Below are positions 50,996 to 61,127 of a DNA stretch of 64,000 bases, piece by piece (within the stretch, counting starts at the first letter, position 1; each line of letters begins with the position of its first letter). The translations under genes were made by a program, and so were the position numbers. Below the pieces are notes generated by a model. It was not told where the DNA came from. It saw nothing but the letters and a program-made list of their open reading frames with translations, and ran no database searches. The stretch spans positions 124,001 through 188,000 of the forward strand of contig NZ_JABAHZ010000001.1 in the NCBI RefSeq assembly GCF_012641265.1. The letters run 5' to 3'. The DNA comes from Chitinophaga eiseniae. Lineage in GTDB: Bacteria; Bacteroidota; Bacteroidia; Chitinophagales; Chitinophagaceae.

Positions 50996-53953
50996 ATGAT
51001 CAACAAAAAAAATCTTCCCCTTATTTCATGCTTGCTTTTTCTTGGCTGGTCAGGCAATGCTTCTTTAATGGCACAAGGTAAGCAGAAGGCTCCTGCTGGG
51101 ATGCTGGGTGCGGGGCAGAAATTTCCTGAAGCGATAGATTATAAAGTACAGTCATTTTATCGCCACCGTCCGGATGGAAAACCAGGGAGAGAAGTGATGC
51201 TGTACTTCAAAGGTGTTGCATTCACTGGAAAAGGAATGGTTGATATAGTATGGGAAGGGCAGAAAGAAGTGGTACCGGTTACTGCAAACAACGGGATCGA
51301 CAGCCTGGCTGTTTTACTGCCTGATGGCGCCGGTGTAAAATCAGCGGGTGAAGCAACGCTGACTTTCCGCAGTGGAAAAAAAGAATTAACGAAAGTGATC
51401 CGGGTACCGGCGCTTCGCCAGTGGACAGCATATATTTATCCGCATTCGCACGTGGATATCGGCTATACAAACACGCAGGAAAATGTGCAGGTTATCCACA
51501 CCAGGAATCTTATTAATGGGATTGAATTGGCAAAAAAAACGGCCAATTATCCTGAAGGTGCCCGGTATTCCTGGAACTCAGAAGTATTATGGCCAGTAGA
51601 AAGATATTTAAAAACGGCAAGTCCCCAGCAAAGACAGTATATTATAGACGCTGTAAAAAGGGGATATCTAAATTTGGACGCCAGTTACGTAAACACAAAC
51701 ACCAGTGCTGCTGCTGATGAGGAGCTTTTTGAATTCATTGGTCACGGCAAAGATCTTGAGGATTTAACCGGAACGAAAATTAAGACCTATGTTCAGGTGG
51801 ATGTTCCCGGAATGTCCTGGGGAATAGTTCCGGTAGCTGCCAAACTCGGCATTAAGTATGTTTTAGCGTTCAACAATGGTTCCGACAGAGTAGGCCGTTC
51901 CACAGAGCTGAGTTTTAAGCCATTTTGGTGGAAGGGGCCTGATGGTAAATCAAAAGTTCTTTTCCTGCAACCCGGTAGCTATACCCCCGGAGAAAGAGCA
52001 AAAGGTCATGATTATTGGCCAAAAATGCTGGGCCAAACGGATACTTCCAAATTATTGCAAATTGTGAAAACGGATCATCCCCGCCAGCAGTTTGTTGACA
52101 AGTATCTTGCTGAAAAATTACCGGAACTGGAAAAATCCGGGTATTATCCTTATGACATATTCGCGATGTCATGGGCGATGGCGGATAATACTCCCGTTGA
52201 TGCAGATTTACCTGATGCCGTTAAAAGCTGGAATGAGGATTATGCCTTTCCACACCTTGTTATTTCGGGTGGAACGGAAATTATGCAGGCATTTGAAAAA
52301 AAATACGGAGATCAATTGCCGGTATTATCTGGTGATTTTACTGAATACTGGACAGATGGTCTTGGCTCGGCAGCTAAGCAAACCAGCATGAACCGTGCTA
52401 CGAAAGAGAAATTGATACAAGATGAAACGCTCTGGACAATGCTGCATCCGGGAAAACCAGCACCGCGCTCAGAAATAAAGGAGGCCTGGAGAAATGTAAG
52501 CATGGGTACCGAGCATACCTGGTGTTATTTCGACCCTTCCAAACAACCTATTACCAACGATATATTACAGGTTAAGTTTGGTTATTTCCAGCATGGGGCA
52601 GATATAAGTGATTCCTTAAGAGCCCTGGCACTGTCTTCTGTTACTCAAAACGGTCAATCAACGGTAGCCGTTTTCAATACCCTTTCGTGGGAACGCTCAG
52701 GACTAGTGAGTCTTTCCAAAGAACAAAGCGAAAAATTCAGCAGTATTAGTGATAACAAAGGTAAACCTGTGTTATCGCAGCGCCTTTCAACAGGAGAATT
52801 GGTGTTTATTGCGAAGGATATCCCTGCGTTAGGTCAGCGCAATTATTTCCTCAGAAAAGAGAAGCACAACAACTCCCGGATATTAGTACATGACAATATC
52901 CTGGATAATGGTTTGGTTCGGGTGGTGATTAACCCGCAAACGGGCGATATCTCCAGCTTAACAAGTGGCGCAAAAGAATTTGCCGATAGCGCGTCCCCTG
53001 CAAAGTTAAATAGCTATAGGTATCTGCATGGAGATGACAGCCCGGAGAAGGCCAGCGGAACTTCAGATGTTAAGATCTCCGTTAAAGAGAACGGTCCACT
53101 GATGGCTACTATTATGGTGGAATCATCTGCGGAAGGATGCAATAGTTTAATCCGGGAAATCACTGTTATTGCAGGGCAGCCATATGTTGACATAAAGAAT
53201 ATTGTTGACAAACAACCAGTCCTTAAGAAGGAGGGTATTCACTTTGGATTTGCATTTAAGGTCAACAGTCCTACCACCCATATGGATATTCCATGGGGAA
53301 TTGTAAAAATAGACGATGATCAGCTCACAGGGGCAAACCGTAACTGGATAGGATTTCAGAGATGGGTCGACGTTTCAGGTCCGGATATGGGAGTTACCTG
53401 GTGTTCGCTGGATGCACCGGTTTTTGAAGTGGGCAATATGACGGCAAATATTATAGGGGGCGCCACCAACTCAGAAAAATGGATTAAGAGAATAGATCCA
53501 AGCGCCACTATTTATTCCTGGGCGCTGAATAATCATTGGCATACGAATTTTCCATTGAGCCAGGAAGGAAAAATCGCCTTCCGTTACCGTCTCCTGCCTC
53601 ACAATACCGGTTATGATGCAGGACTGTCTAATCGCTTCGGACTTGAACAGCTGCAGCCGCTGATGGTTAGTCCGGTGAAAGATAATAAAGAAACTGTACC
53701 GCTCCTTTCCCTCCAGGGAGATAAAAAAGTAGTGATATCTATTCTTAAAACTGACAATACCGGTAATGTTGTTCAAATAAGACTTCGTTCGGTATCTGAC
53801 AAGAATGAAAGTGTAAAATTGAATTGGTTGAGCCGCAAACCTGCGTCTGTAACATTATTGAGTGATAACCCAGCAATGGATAACAAACAGCCGGAGGAAA
53901 TACTGGTGCCTGCTATGGGATTTGTAACCGTGGAGGCGAAATTTGACAGGTAG
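50996..53953 (+). CDS. GH38-family alpha-mannosidase-like glycosidase
   Basis: A 985-residue exported protein. The signal peptide is about 1-26 (LPLISCLLFLGWSGNASLMAQ). A short beta domain comes first (about 30-140). The GH38 catalytic domain then opens with the zinc motif H150-S-H152-V-D154 and continues with SWNSEVLWPVERYL. The likely nucleophile is D269 in QVDVPGMSWG. A helical bundle and C-terminal beta-sandwiches (about 560-985) follow, with INPQTGDISSL typical of the family. Usual GH38 enzymes remove alpha-mannose from N-glycans, but this exported branch, next to a Sus locus, may act on other linkages. GH43, GH127 and CE1 genes follow on the same strand. Confidence 0.85.
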   Translation: MINKKNLPLISCLLFLGWSGNASLMAQGKQKAPAGMLGAGQKFPEAIDYKVQSFYRHRPDGKPGREVMLYFKGVAFTGKGMVDIVWEGQKEVVPVTANNGIDSLAVLLPDGAGVKSAGEATLTFRSGKKELTKVIRVPALRQWTAYIYPHSHVDIGYTNTQENVQVIHTRNLINGIELAKKTANYPEGARYSWNSEVLWPVERYLKTASPQQRQYIIDAVKRGYLNLDASYVNTNTSAAADEELFEFIGHGKDLEDLTGTKIKTYVQVDVPGMSWGIVPVAAKLGIKYVLAFNNGSDRVGRSTELSFKPFWWKGPDGKSKVLFLQPGSYTPGERAKGHDYWPKMLGQTDTSKLLQIVKTDHPRQQFVDKYLAEKLPELEKSGYYPYDIFAMSWAMADNTPVDADLPDAVKSWNEDYAFPHLVISGGTEIMQAFEKKYGDQLPVLSGDFTEYWTDGLGSAAKQTSMNRATKEKLIQDETLWTMLHPGKPAPRSEIKEAWRNVSMGTEHTWCYFDPSKQPITNDILQVKFGYFQHGADISDSLRALALSSVTQNGQSTVAVFNTLSWERSGLVSLSKEQSEKFSSISDNKGKPVLSQRLSTGELVFIAKDIPALGQRNYFLRKEKHNNSRILVHDNILDNGLVRVVINPQTGDISSLTSGAKEFADSASPAKLNSYRYLHGDDSPEKASGTSDVKISVKENGPLMATIMVESSAEGCNSLIREITVIAGQPYVDIKNIVDKQPVLKKEGIHFGFAFKVNSPTTHMDIPWGIVKIDDDQLTGANRNWIGFQRWVDVSGPDMGVTWCSLDAPVFEVGNMTANIIGGATNSEKWIKRIDPSATIYSWALNNHWHTNFPLSQEGKIAFRYRLLPHNTGYDAGLSNRFGLEQLQPLMVSPVKDNKETVPLLSLQGDKKVVISILKTDNTGNVVQIRLRSVSDKNESVKLNWLSRKPASVTLLSDNPAMDNKQPEEILVPAMGFVTVEAKFDR

Positions 53954-53962
53954 TCCGGGCAT

Positions 53963-53996
53963 AAAACTCCGCCGGTATTTAACCAGCGGAGTTTTT
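53963..53996 (+). terminator. First of two tandem terminators after GH38
   Basis: AAAACTCCGC pairs with GCGGAGTTTT, with extra inner GGT/ACC pairs, and is followed by T residues. Confidence 0.85.
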
Positions 53997-54274
53997 ATTC
54001 TCCGGTAGAACATTTTTACTCAGAAAAACAGGGGCTGGCGTTATTTGCCAGCCCCTGTTTTTTAATCTGATGTTCCTGGATATATAATGCTACATCAGCA
54101 GCTGATCAAACTGCGTTGCCCGGATGGATTTTCCCGGGTGAGCGCTTATCTACACCACTCAAAAAAGCTGGCGTACCTGTCCAATAAAACATTTTTACTC
54201 ATCATTTCAACATTTGTGGCAGCCCGCTGGTGGGGTACAGGCTTATCTTGCCTTCGCAAAAATTCGCTCGCCAA
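53997..54274 (+). other. Gap between GH38 and GH43
   Basis: Most of the 321-bp gap (53954-54274) is taken by two tandem terminators. The rest has no convincing gene: a 75-codon frame at 54087-54314 overlaps the GH43 start and lacks recognisable features. The 11-base string CATTTTTACTC occurs at 54011 and 54190, and again inside the GH43 gene at 54401. Confidence 0.3.
54024..54063 (+). terminator. Second tandem terminator after GH38
   Basis: A 16-bp stem (AAAAACAGGGGCTGGC at 54024-54039 with GCCAGCCCCTGTTTTT at 54047-54062) is followed by T residues. It is one of the strongest terminators in the window. Confidence 0.92.
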
Positions 54275-56266
54275 ATGTTATTTAGATCAATTGCTTTTGT
54301 CTTTATATGTTTAATGCTGACGATTCAAAATGGGCTTGCCCAGCAGAGTGCTTCTCCCCGGTTCTCTGATCCGCAGCCGGTACCGGAAGCAGATGCCGCA
54401 CATTTTTACTCGGAGGAACATACCTATGTGAACCCGGTTTTGCCCGGCGACCATCCTGATCCTACCTTGTTGAAGGTAGGGGACGACTTTTATCACTGTG
54501 GTTCTTCTTTTCATTTTAATCCCTATCTCCCCATTTATCAATCTAAAGACCTGGTACACTGGAAAGTGATTAGCCGTGTGCTGTCGCCGGCAAATACCAA
54601 TATAATAACAGACCGCCCCGGTGCCGGCGTATGGCAGGGCGCCATCACCTATTTTTATGGGTCCTGGTGGATTTATTTTTCTTCGCAGGGGCAATGGTTT
54701 TCGAAGGCATCATCACCGGCGGGGCCATGGTCTGCACCGGTGAGGGTAAAGGAAAATGCTCAAACGGGGCCGCTGGGCTATGATAACTCCATTTTTGTGG
54801 ATGATGATGGTAAGCCTTATATGGTGATAAAAAATGGCCAGAAGGTGAACAGGCTCCAGGCACTCGGACAGGATGGCCAGCTCATGGACTCGGTGATCAA
54901 CCTGGATTGGATGAACGCGAAACTCCAGTACAGCTGGGCAGAAGGTCCGGTAATGTGCAAGCGGAATGGCTACTATTATTATTTCCCCGCCGGTGATGTT
55001 TCGGGCGGCCAGTATGTTTTACGGACAAAGGAATTAACGGCCGATTCCTCCAAATGGGAACGGCTGGGCGATTTTTTCAAACCCATTACGGATGCCAATA
55101 ATACCTTCCCGCGCCCTAACCATATTGCAGCGCCTGTACAACTGGCAGATGGCACCTGGTGGACCATAGGTCAGAGTTATGAAAAGCGCGGCAATGACGA
55201 TTGGTCCGGTATGGGGCGGCAGACGTCACTTTACCGGGTAGTGTGGGAAGGAGACCGTCCCTGGGGAGAAGCGCCGGTCAGTGGGCCTATAGTAAAGCCT
55301 GCACTGGATAATAATAACACCCCCTGGCGCAGTGTACATACAGATCGTTTTGATACCGACAGCCTTGGCCCCTGGTGGCATTTTTTAACCAAACCCGCAG
55401 CTACCCGGTATTCGCTGACACAACGCAAGGGGTGGATCCGTTTATTACCGGATAGTGGACGAACACACCTGGTGCAAAAAGAAACGGATCATTATTATTC
55501 GGCCGTTACCCGCGTAAATGTTGACAGCGATATTCACGAAGCGCATGGTGGTATTTATCTTACAAATGGAAAACAAAGTGTGTTTGCCCGTCTTTATTAT
55601 GCCTCCGGTGTTAACCCACGTGTTGTATTCCAATTAGATACTGCGTTGAGAGAACTGCCTTGTACCAAAGGGAAAGATATCTGGCTTAAACTGGAGAGGA
55701 TTGAACATCAGTTAACCGGCTTCTTTAGTACCGATGGCAAAGCCTGGCAACAGATAGGCGCACCGGTGAGCGCAGTGCCCATCGATAAAGCGCAACCTGA
55801 TTTTAATAGTTGGGTAGGTACCAGTATTGGGCTGTTCGCGGAAAGAGGTCCTGCTGACTTCCAGTTTTTTATTTGTAAAGACGGGTTCTCCCAATTACGT
55901 GCAGTAGGAAACAGTAATTATTACGGGATCAGCAAAGTAAAACGGGGGGAGAATGTAGGCGTGACTAATACTTCCGGGCATGGTGGCTGGTTGATGATAT
56001 CGGGGGTGGATTTTGGTGTTGCCGGTGAAGCAAAGGCTGTTGAAATAACAGGCAACGCGATCAAAGGTGGTAAACTGGAGCTGTTGATCGATGACCTTAA
56101 AAACAGCCAGCCATTCGCAGTGGTACCTGTCAGGCCGGGCATGTATGAACATACCGGTGGGTCGCAACGGGTGTCAGGTCAACACGATCTTTTTATCCGG
56201 TTCCCCGAAGGATCTTCCGAAGATATCATTATACAAAGCATCCGATTGTTAAGAGCAGGGAAATAA
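54275..56266 (+). CDS. GH43-family glycosidase (beta-xylosidase/arabinofuranosidase-like)
   Basis: A 663-residue enzyme from the ATG at 54275, which yields a signal peptide (LFRSIAFVFICLMLTIQNGLAQ). A GTG at 54230 would add 15 residues without purpose. The five-bladed propeller covers about 50-340. It has the catalytic base Asp in PGDHPDPTLL, a second Asp in GYDNSIFVDDDGKPYM and the acid Glu in SWAEGPVMCKRNGYYY. A C-terminal concanavalin-like beta-sandwich (about 360-540), typical of xylosidase-type GH43, is followed by about 100 more residues. It removes terminal xylose or alpha-L-arabinofuranose; the choice is not visible from motifs. Neighbouring GH127 favours arabinose. Confidence 0.9.
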   Translation: MLFRSIAFVFICLMLTIQNGLAQQSASPRFSDPQPVPEADAAHFYSEEHTYVNPVLPGDHPDPTLLKVGDDFYHCGSSFHFNPYLPIYQSKDLVHWKVISRVLSPANTNIITDRPGAGVWQGAITYFYGSWWIYFSSQGQWFSKASSPAGPWSAPVRVKENAQTGPLGYDNSIFVDDDGKPYMVIKNGQKVNRLQALGQDGQLMDSVINLDWMNAKLQYSWAEGPVMCKRNGYYYYFPAGDVSGGQYVLRTKELTADSSKWERLGDFFKPITDANNTFPRPNHIAAPVQLADGTWWTIGQSYEKRGNDDWSGMGRQTSLYRVVWEGDRPWGEAPVSGPIVKPALDNNNTPWRSVHTDRFDTDSLGPWWHFLTKPAATRYSLTQRKGWIRLLPDSGRTHLVQKETDHYYSAVTRVNVDSDIHEAHGGIYLTNGKQSVFARLYYASGVNPRVVFQLDTALRELPCTKGKDIWLKLERIEHQLTGFFSTDGKAWQQIGAPVSAVPIDKAQPDFNSWVGTSIGLFAERGPADFQFFICKDGFSQLRAVGNSNYYGISKVKRGENVGVTNTSGHGGWLMISGVDFGVAGEAKAVEITGNAIKGGKLELLIDDLKNSQPFAVVPVRPGMYEHTGGSQRVSGQHDLFIRFPEGSSEDIIIQSIRLLRAGK

Positions 56267-56330
56267 AAAACCGCTGCTAATTTCTTTGTTGCATGATACT
56301 ATTTATTATATTAATTGTTTGAAAGACAAT

Positions 56331-56350
56331 TATTATTTTTAAAAATAATA
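56331..56350. repeat. Perfect 20-bp AT palindrome upstream of GH127
   Basis: TATTATTTTT is directly followed by its reverse complement (56331-56350), 29 nt before the GH127 ATG. A second inverted repeat, AATTGT/ACAATT with a 7-nt spacer, lies just upstream (about 56313-56331). It could be an operator, a weak hairpin or both. Confidence 0.4.
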
Positions 56351-56379
56351 GAAGTATTTATCTTTAAAAAGCAGTAAAT

Positions 56380-58770
56380 ATGAGAATTGCGCAAGGTTTG
56401 CTTGGAATGATGCTGTGCACCCTTTTGACGAATAGTAATCTCCACGCCCAGGACAGCCTGTACAACAATGCATTTCCGCTCTCAGATGTTAAATTACTGG
56501 AGGGCCCTTTCAAACATGCCCGGGATCTCAATATTCAAACCCTTTTGAAATATGATGCGGATAGATTGCTGGCTCCGTACCGCAAAGAAGCCGGGCTGCC
56601 TGCAAAAGCAAAAGGATATTCCAACTGGGACGGTTTAAGTGGTCATATCGGTGGCCACTATCTGTCGGCATTAGCCATTAATGTCGCCGCCACTCATAAT
56701 GCAGCATGCCGTAGCAGGATGGAATACATGCTGAGTGAGCTAAAGTCCTGCATGGATGCCAATGCTGTTAATAACCCGGAATGGGGGATTGGATATGCAG
56801 GAGGAGTTCCCAATAGTAAAGTGATATGGTCATCATTAAAGAAGGGGGACTTTACCGCTTATCATGCTGCCTGGGTTCCCTGGTATAATGTGCATAAAAT
56901 GTACGCTGGCCTGCGGGATGCCTGGTTGTACACCGGCAACCAGCAGGCTAAAACGCTATTCCTGCAGTTCTGCGATTGGGGAATAAATATTGTTGCCGCA
57001 TTAACAGATAGCCAGGTACAATCTATGCTGGATACAGAGCATGGAGGAATGAACGAGATTTTCGCAGACGCTTATCAGATCACGGGCGACCATAAATACC
57101 TGGACGCCGCCAGGAAATTCTCACATAACATGTTGCTAAAACCTATGGCCGCGGGAACTGATAATCTCGACAACCAACACGCGAACACACAGGTGCCAAA
57201 AGCCATTGGATTTGAGAGAATAGGTGAACTGTCCCATGATCTGCAATACTTCAAAGCCGGCCGCTTTTTTTGGGAAACTGTTACCACCAGCCGCAGCGTG
57301 GCGTTTGGAGGAAACAGCAGAAGGGAGTTTTTTCCCGGCGCAACTGCCTGCATGGATTTTATCAATGATGTGGAGGGGCCGGAATCGTGTAACTCCAATA
57401 ATATGTTAAAGCTAACAGAAGATCTTTTCAGGTCTGATCCGCAGGCAAAATATATGGACTATTACGAAAGAACACTCTATAATCATATATTGTCTACCCA
57501 ACACCCTGTTCACGGGGGATATGTATATTTTACCCCGTTACGCCCACGCCATTACAAGGTATATTCCGCACCCAATGAGGCCATGTGGTGCTGTGTAGGC
57601 ACCGGTATGGAAAACCATGGACAATACAACCGGTTGATCTATACGCATAGAAACGATTCGCTGTCGCTCAATCTCTTTATAGCATCGGAACTCAACTGGA
57701 AAGCAAAAGGTGTTACCATCAGGCAGGAGACACAATTCCCCTATACAGAGAAAACCAGGCTGATAGTAACCGGTGGTACTTCACGGTTTGTATTGATGGT
57801 ACGTTACCCCGCCTGGGTAGAAGAAGGCGCATTGAAGATATGGGTGAATGGCCATCCGGTAAGCTATACCAGTGGCCCTTCTTCCTATATAGCCCTGCAA
57901 AGGACATGGAAAAAGAACGACGTGGTAGACATTCAGTTGCCTATGCATAACACTATTGAGCATCTGCCCAACGTACCAGCTTATATCGCCATCATGCATG
58001 GCCCTGTTTTGCTGGCAGCGAAAACAGGTACAGAACAGCTAACTGGTCTGGTTGCCAATGATAGCCGCTGGGGCCATATTGCCGCCGGAAAAAAATTACC
58101 AGTCGACAAGGCGCCGGTTATTGTTGAAGACAACCTGCTTGCTATGGCCAATGGCCTGATCCCGGTGAAAGACAAGCCCCTGTGCTTTACCTTCCCCGCA
58201 TTGAAAATGATCAACCCGGCGAAGCTGGTGTTGGAGCCGTTCTATCAAATCCACGATGCCAGGTATATGATGTACTGGATGGTATTGAGTGGTACGCAAT
58301 ATCAAACTTATCTCGATTCACTGGCAGCTACAGAAAAGGACAGACTTGCTTTACAGCAGCGCACAGTCGATTTTGTTGCACCAGGAGAGCAGCAGCCCGA
58401 AGCCGATCACAGTATCCGGAGCGATCAATCCAGGACTGGATCTTCTGCAGACGAATTTTGGAGAGAGGCAGCCAACGGGGGATATTTTAGCTACAACCTG
58501 ACTACTAACAAAGAAACCAGTATTGAATTAATGGTACGTTACCAGGGCGCGGAGCAGGGCGACAGGAAATTTGACATTTATGTTGACGGAGAAAAACTTG
58601 TTTCAGAAGATAATACGGCGCGTTGGAGACACCCTGGGTTCTTTAACGTAATCTATGCTGTTCCTGATTCAATGATAAAAGATAAAGATCATGTCCGCAT
58701 AAAGTTTCAGTCATTACAGCAGGGCAGGACCAGCGCCATTTATTATATACGGCTGTTAAAAAAGGAATGA
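56380..58770 (+). CDS. GH127 beta-L-arabinofuranosidase (DUF1680 family)
   Basis: A 796-residue exported enzyme. The signal peptide is about 1-23 (LLGMMLCTLLTNSNLHAQ). The (alpha/alpha)6 barrel covers about 30-430, with GHIGGHYLSALA and YNVHKMYAGLRDAW. The unusual Cys-based active site of HypBA1-type enzymes is intact: E335 and C337 in PESCNSNN, and the pair C404-C405 in MWCCVGTGM, one of which is the nucleophile; these cysteines bind zinc. Beta-sandwich domains follow (about 440-620), and then an extra C-terminal module (about 670-796). It releases beta-L-arabinofuranose, found in plant extensins and some pectins. The next gene, 68 nt downstream, is an esterase on the same strand. Confidence 0.92.
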   Translation: MRIAQGLLGMMLCTLLTNSNLHAQDSLYNNAFPLSDVKLLEGPFKHARDLNIQTLLKYDADRLLAPYRKEAGLPAKAKGYSNWDGLSGHIGGHYLSALAINVAATHNAACRSRMEYMLSELKSCMDANAVNNPEWGIGYAGGVPNSKVIWSSLKKGDFTAYHAAWVPWYNVHKMYAGLRDAWLYTGNQQAKTLFLQFCDWGINIVAALTDSQVQSMLDTEHGGMNEIFADAYQITGDHKYLDAARKFSHNMLLKPMAAGTDNLDNQHANTQVPKAIGFERIGELSHDLQYFKAGRFFWETVTTSRSVAFGGNSRREFFPGATACMDFINDVEGPESCNSNNMLKLTEDLFRSDPQAKYMDYYERTLYNHILSTQHPVHGGYVYFTPLRPRHYKVYSAPNEAMWCCVGTGMENHGQYNRLIYTHRNDSLSLNLFIASELNWKAKGVTIRQETQFPYTEKTRLIVTGGTSRFVLMVRYPAWVEEGALKIWVNGHPVSYTSGPSSYIALQRTWKKNDVVDIQLPMHNTIEHLPNVPAYIAIMHGPVLLAAKTGTEQLTGLVANDSRWGHIAAGKKLPVDKAPVIVEDNLLAMANGLIPVKDKPLCFTFPALKMINPAKLVLEPFYQIHDARYMMYWMVLSGTQYQTYLDSLAATEKDRLALQQRTVDFVAPGEQQPEADHSIRSDQSRTGSSADEFWREAANGGYFSYNLTTNKETSIELMVRYQGAEQGDRKFDIYVDGEKLVSEDNTARWRHPGFFNVIYAVPDSMIKDKDHVRIKFQSLQQGRTSAIYYIRLLKKE

Positions 58771-58802
58771 CCAGAAAGCTGTTTGCCGGAACATCGGGTT
58801 AA

Positions 58803-60758
<1,956 letters not shown>

Positions 60759-61127
60759 ATGCTGTACAGGTTATTTAGACATTATTGCTACCCTTTTGGA
60801 GATTTGTGCCCTTGATATATACATCCCTATTGTAGATTCGATGATTGTTTTTAGTTGTTGTGTCTTCTGACCGATCTTCAATTTTTACGTTATGAAAAAA
60901 TTCTCTACTTAAACGCTAAATGATTACTTATGAAGTTTCAATGCGCCCGGGTTACCACGTCCCGCTTCAACCAATTTCAGTTTCATCCTTAACCAGGTAG
61001 TATCTGCATCTCTATAACGATGCTGTCTTTTATCGCATTGTGATTGTTCCTGCCGGCCTCCCGGCGTGATGGCTATTTACAGGCTGTCAGAACCCTTATT
61101 GCCCTAACATTAAATTTTTTGAATTCC
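60759..61127. promoter_or_regulatory. 369-bp gap before the second SusC
   Basis: No gene, terminator or clear TAnnTTTG box is visible. It presumably carries the promoter of the second Sus operon. The lack of a sigma/FecR pair here means control comes from elsewhere. The 16-bp palindrome was not found in it. Confidence 0.3.

Noticed and set aside
54087-54314. 75-codon frame between GH38 and GH43
   Set aside because: It overlaps the signal-peptide codons of GH43 in another frame and has no promoter or family signature.
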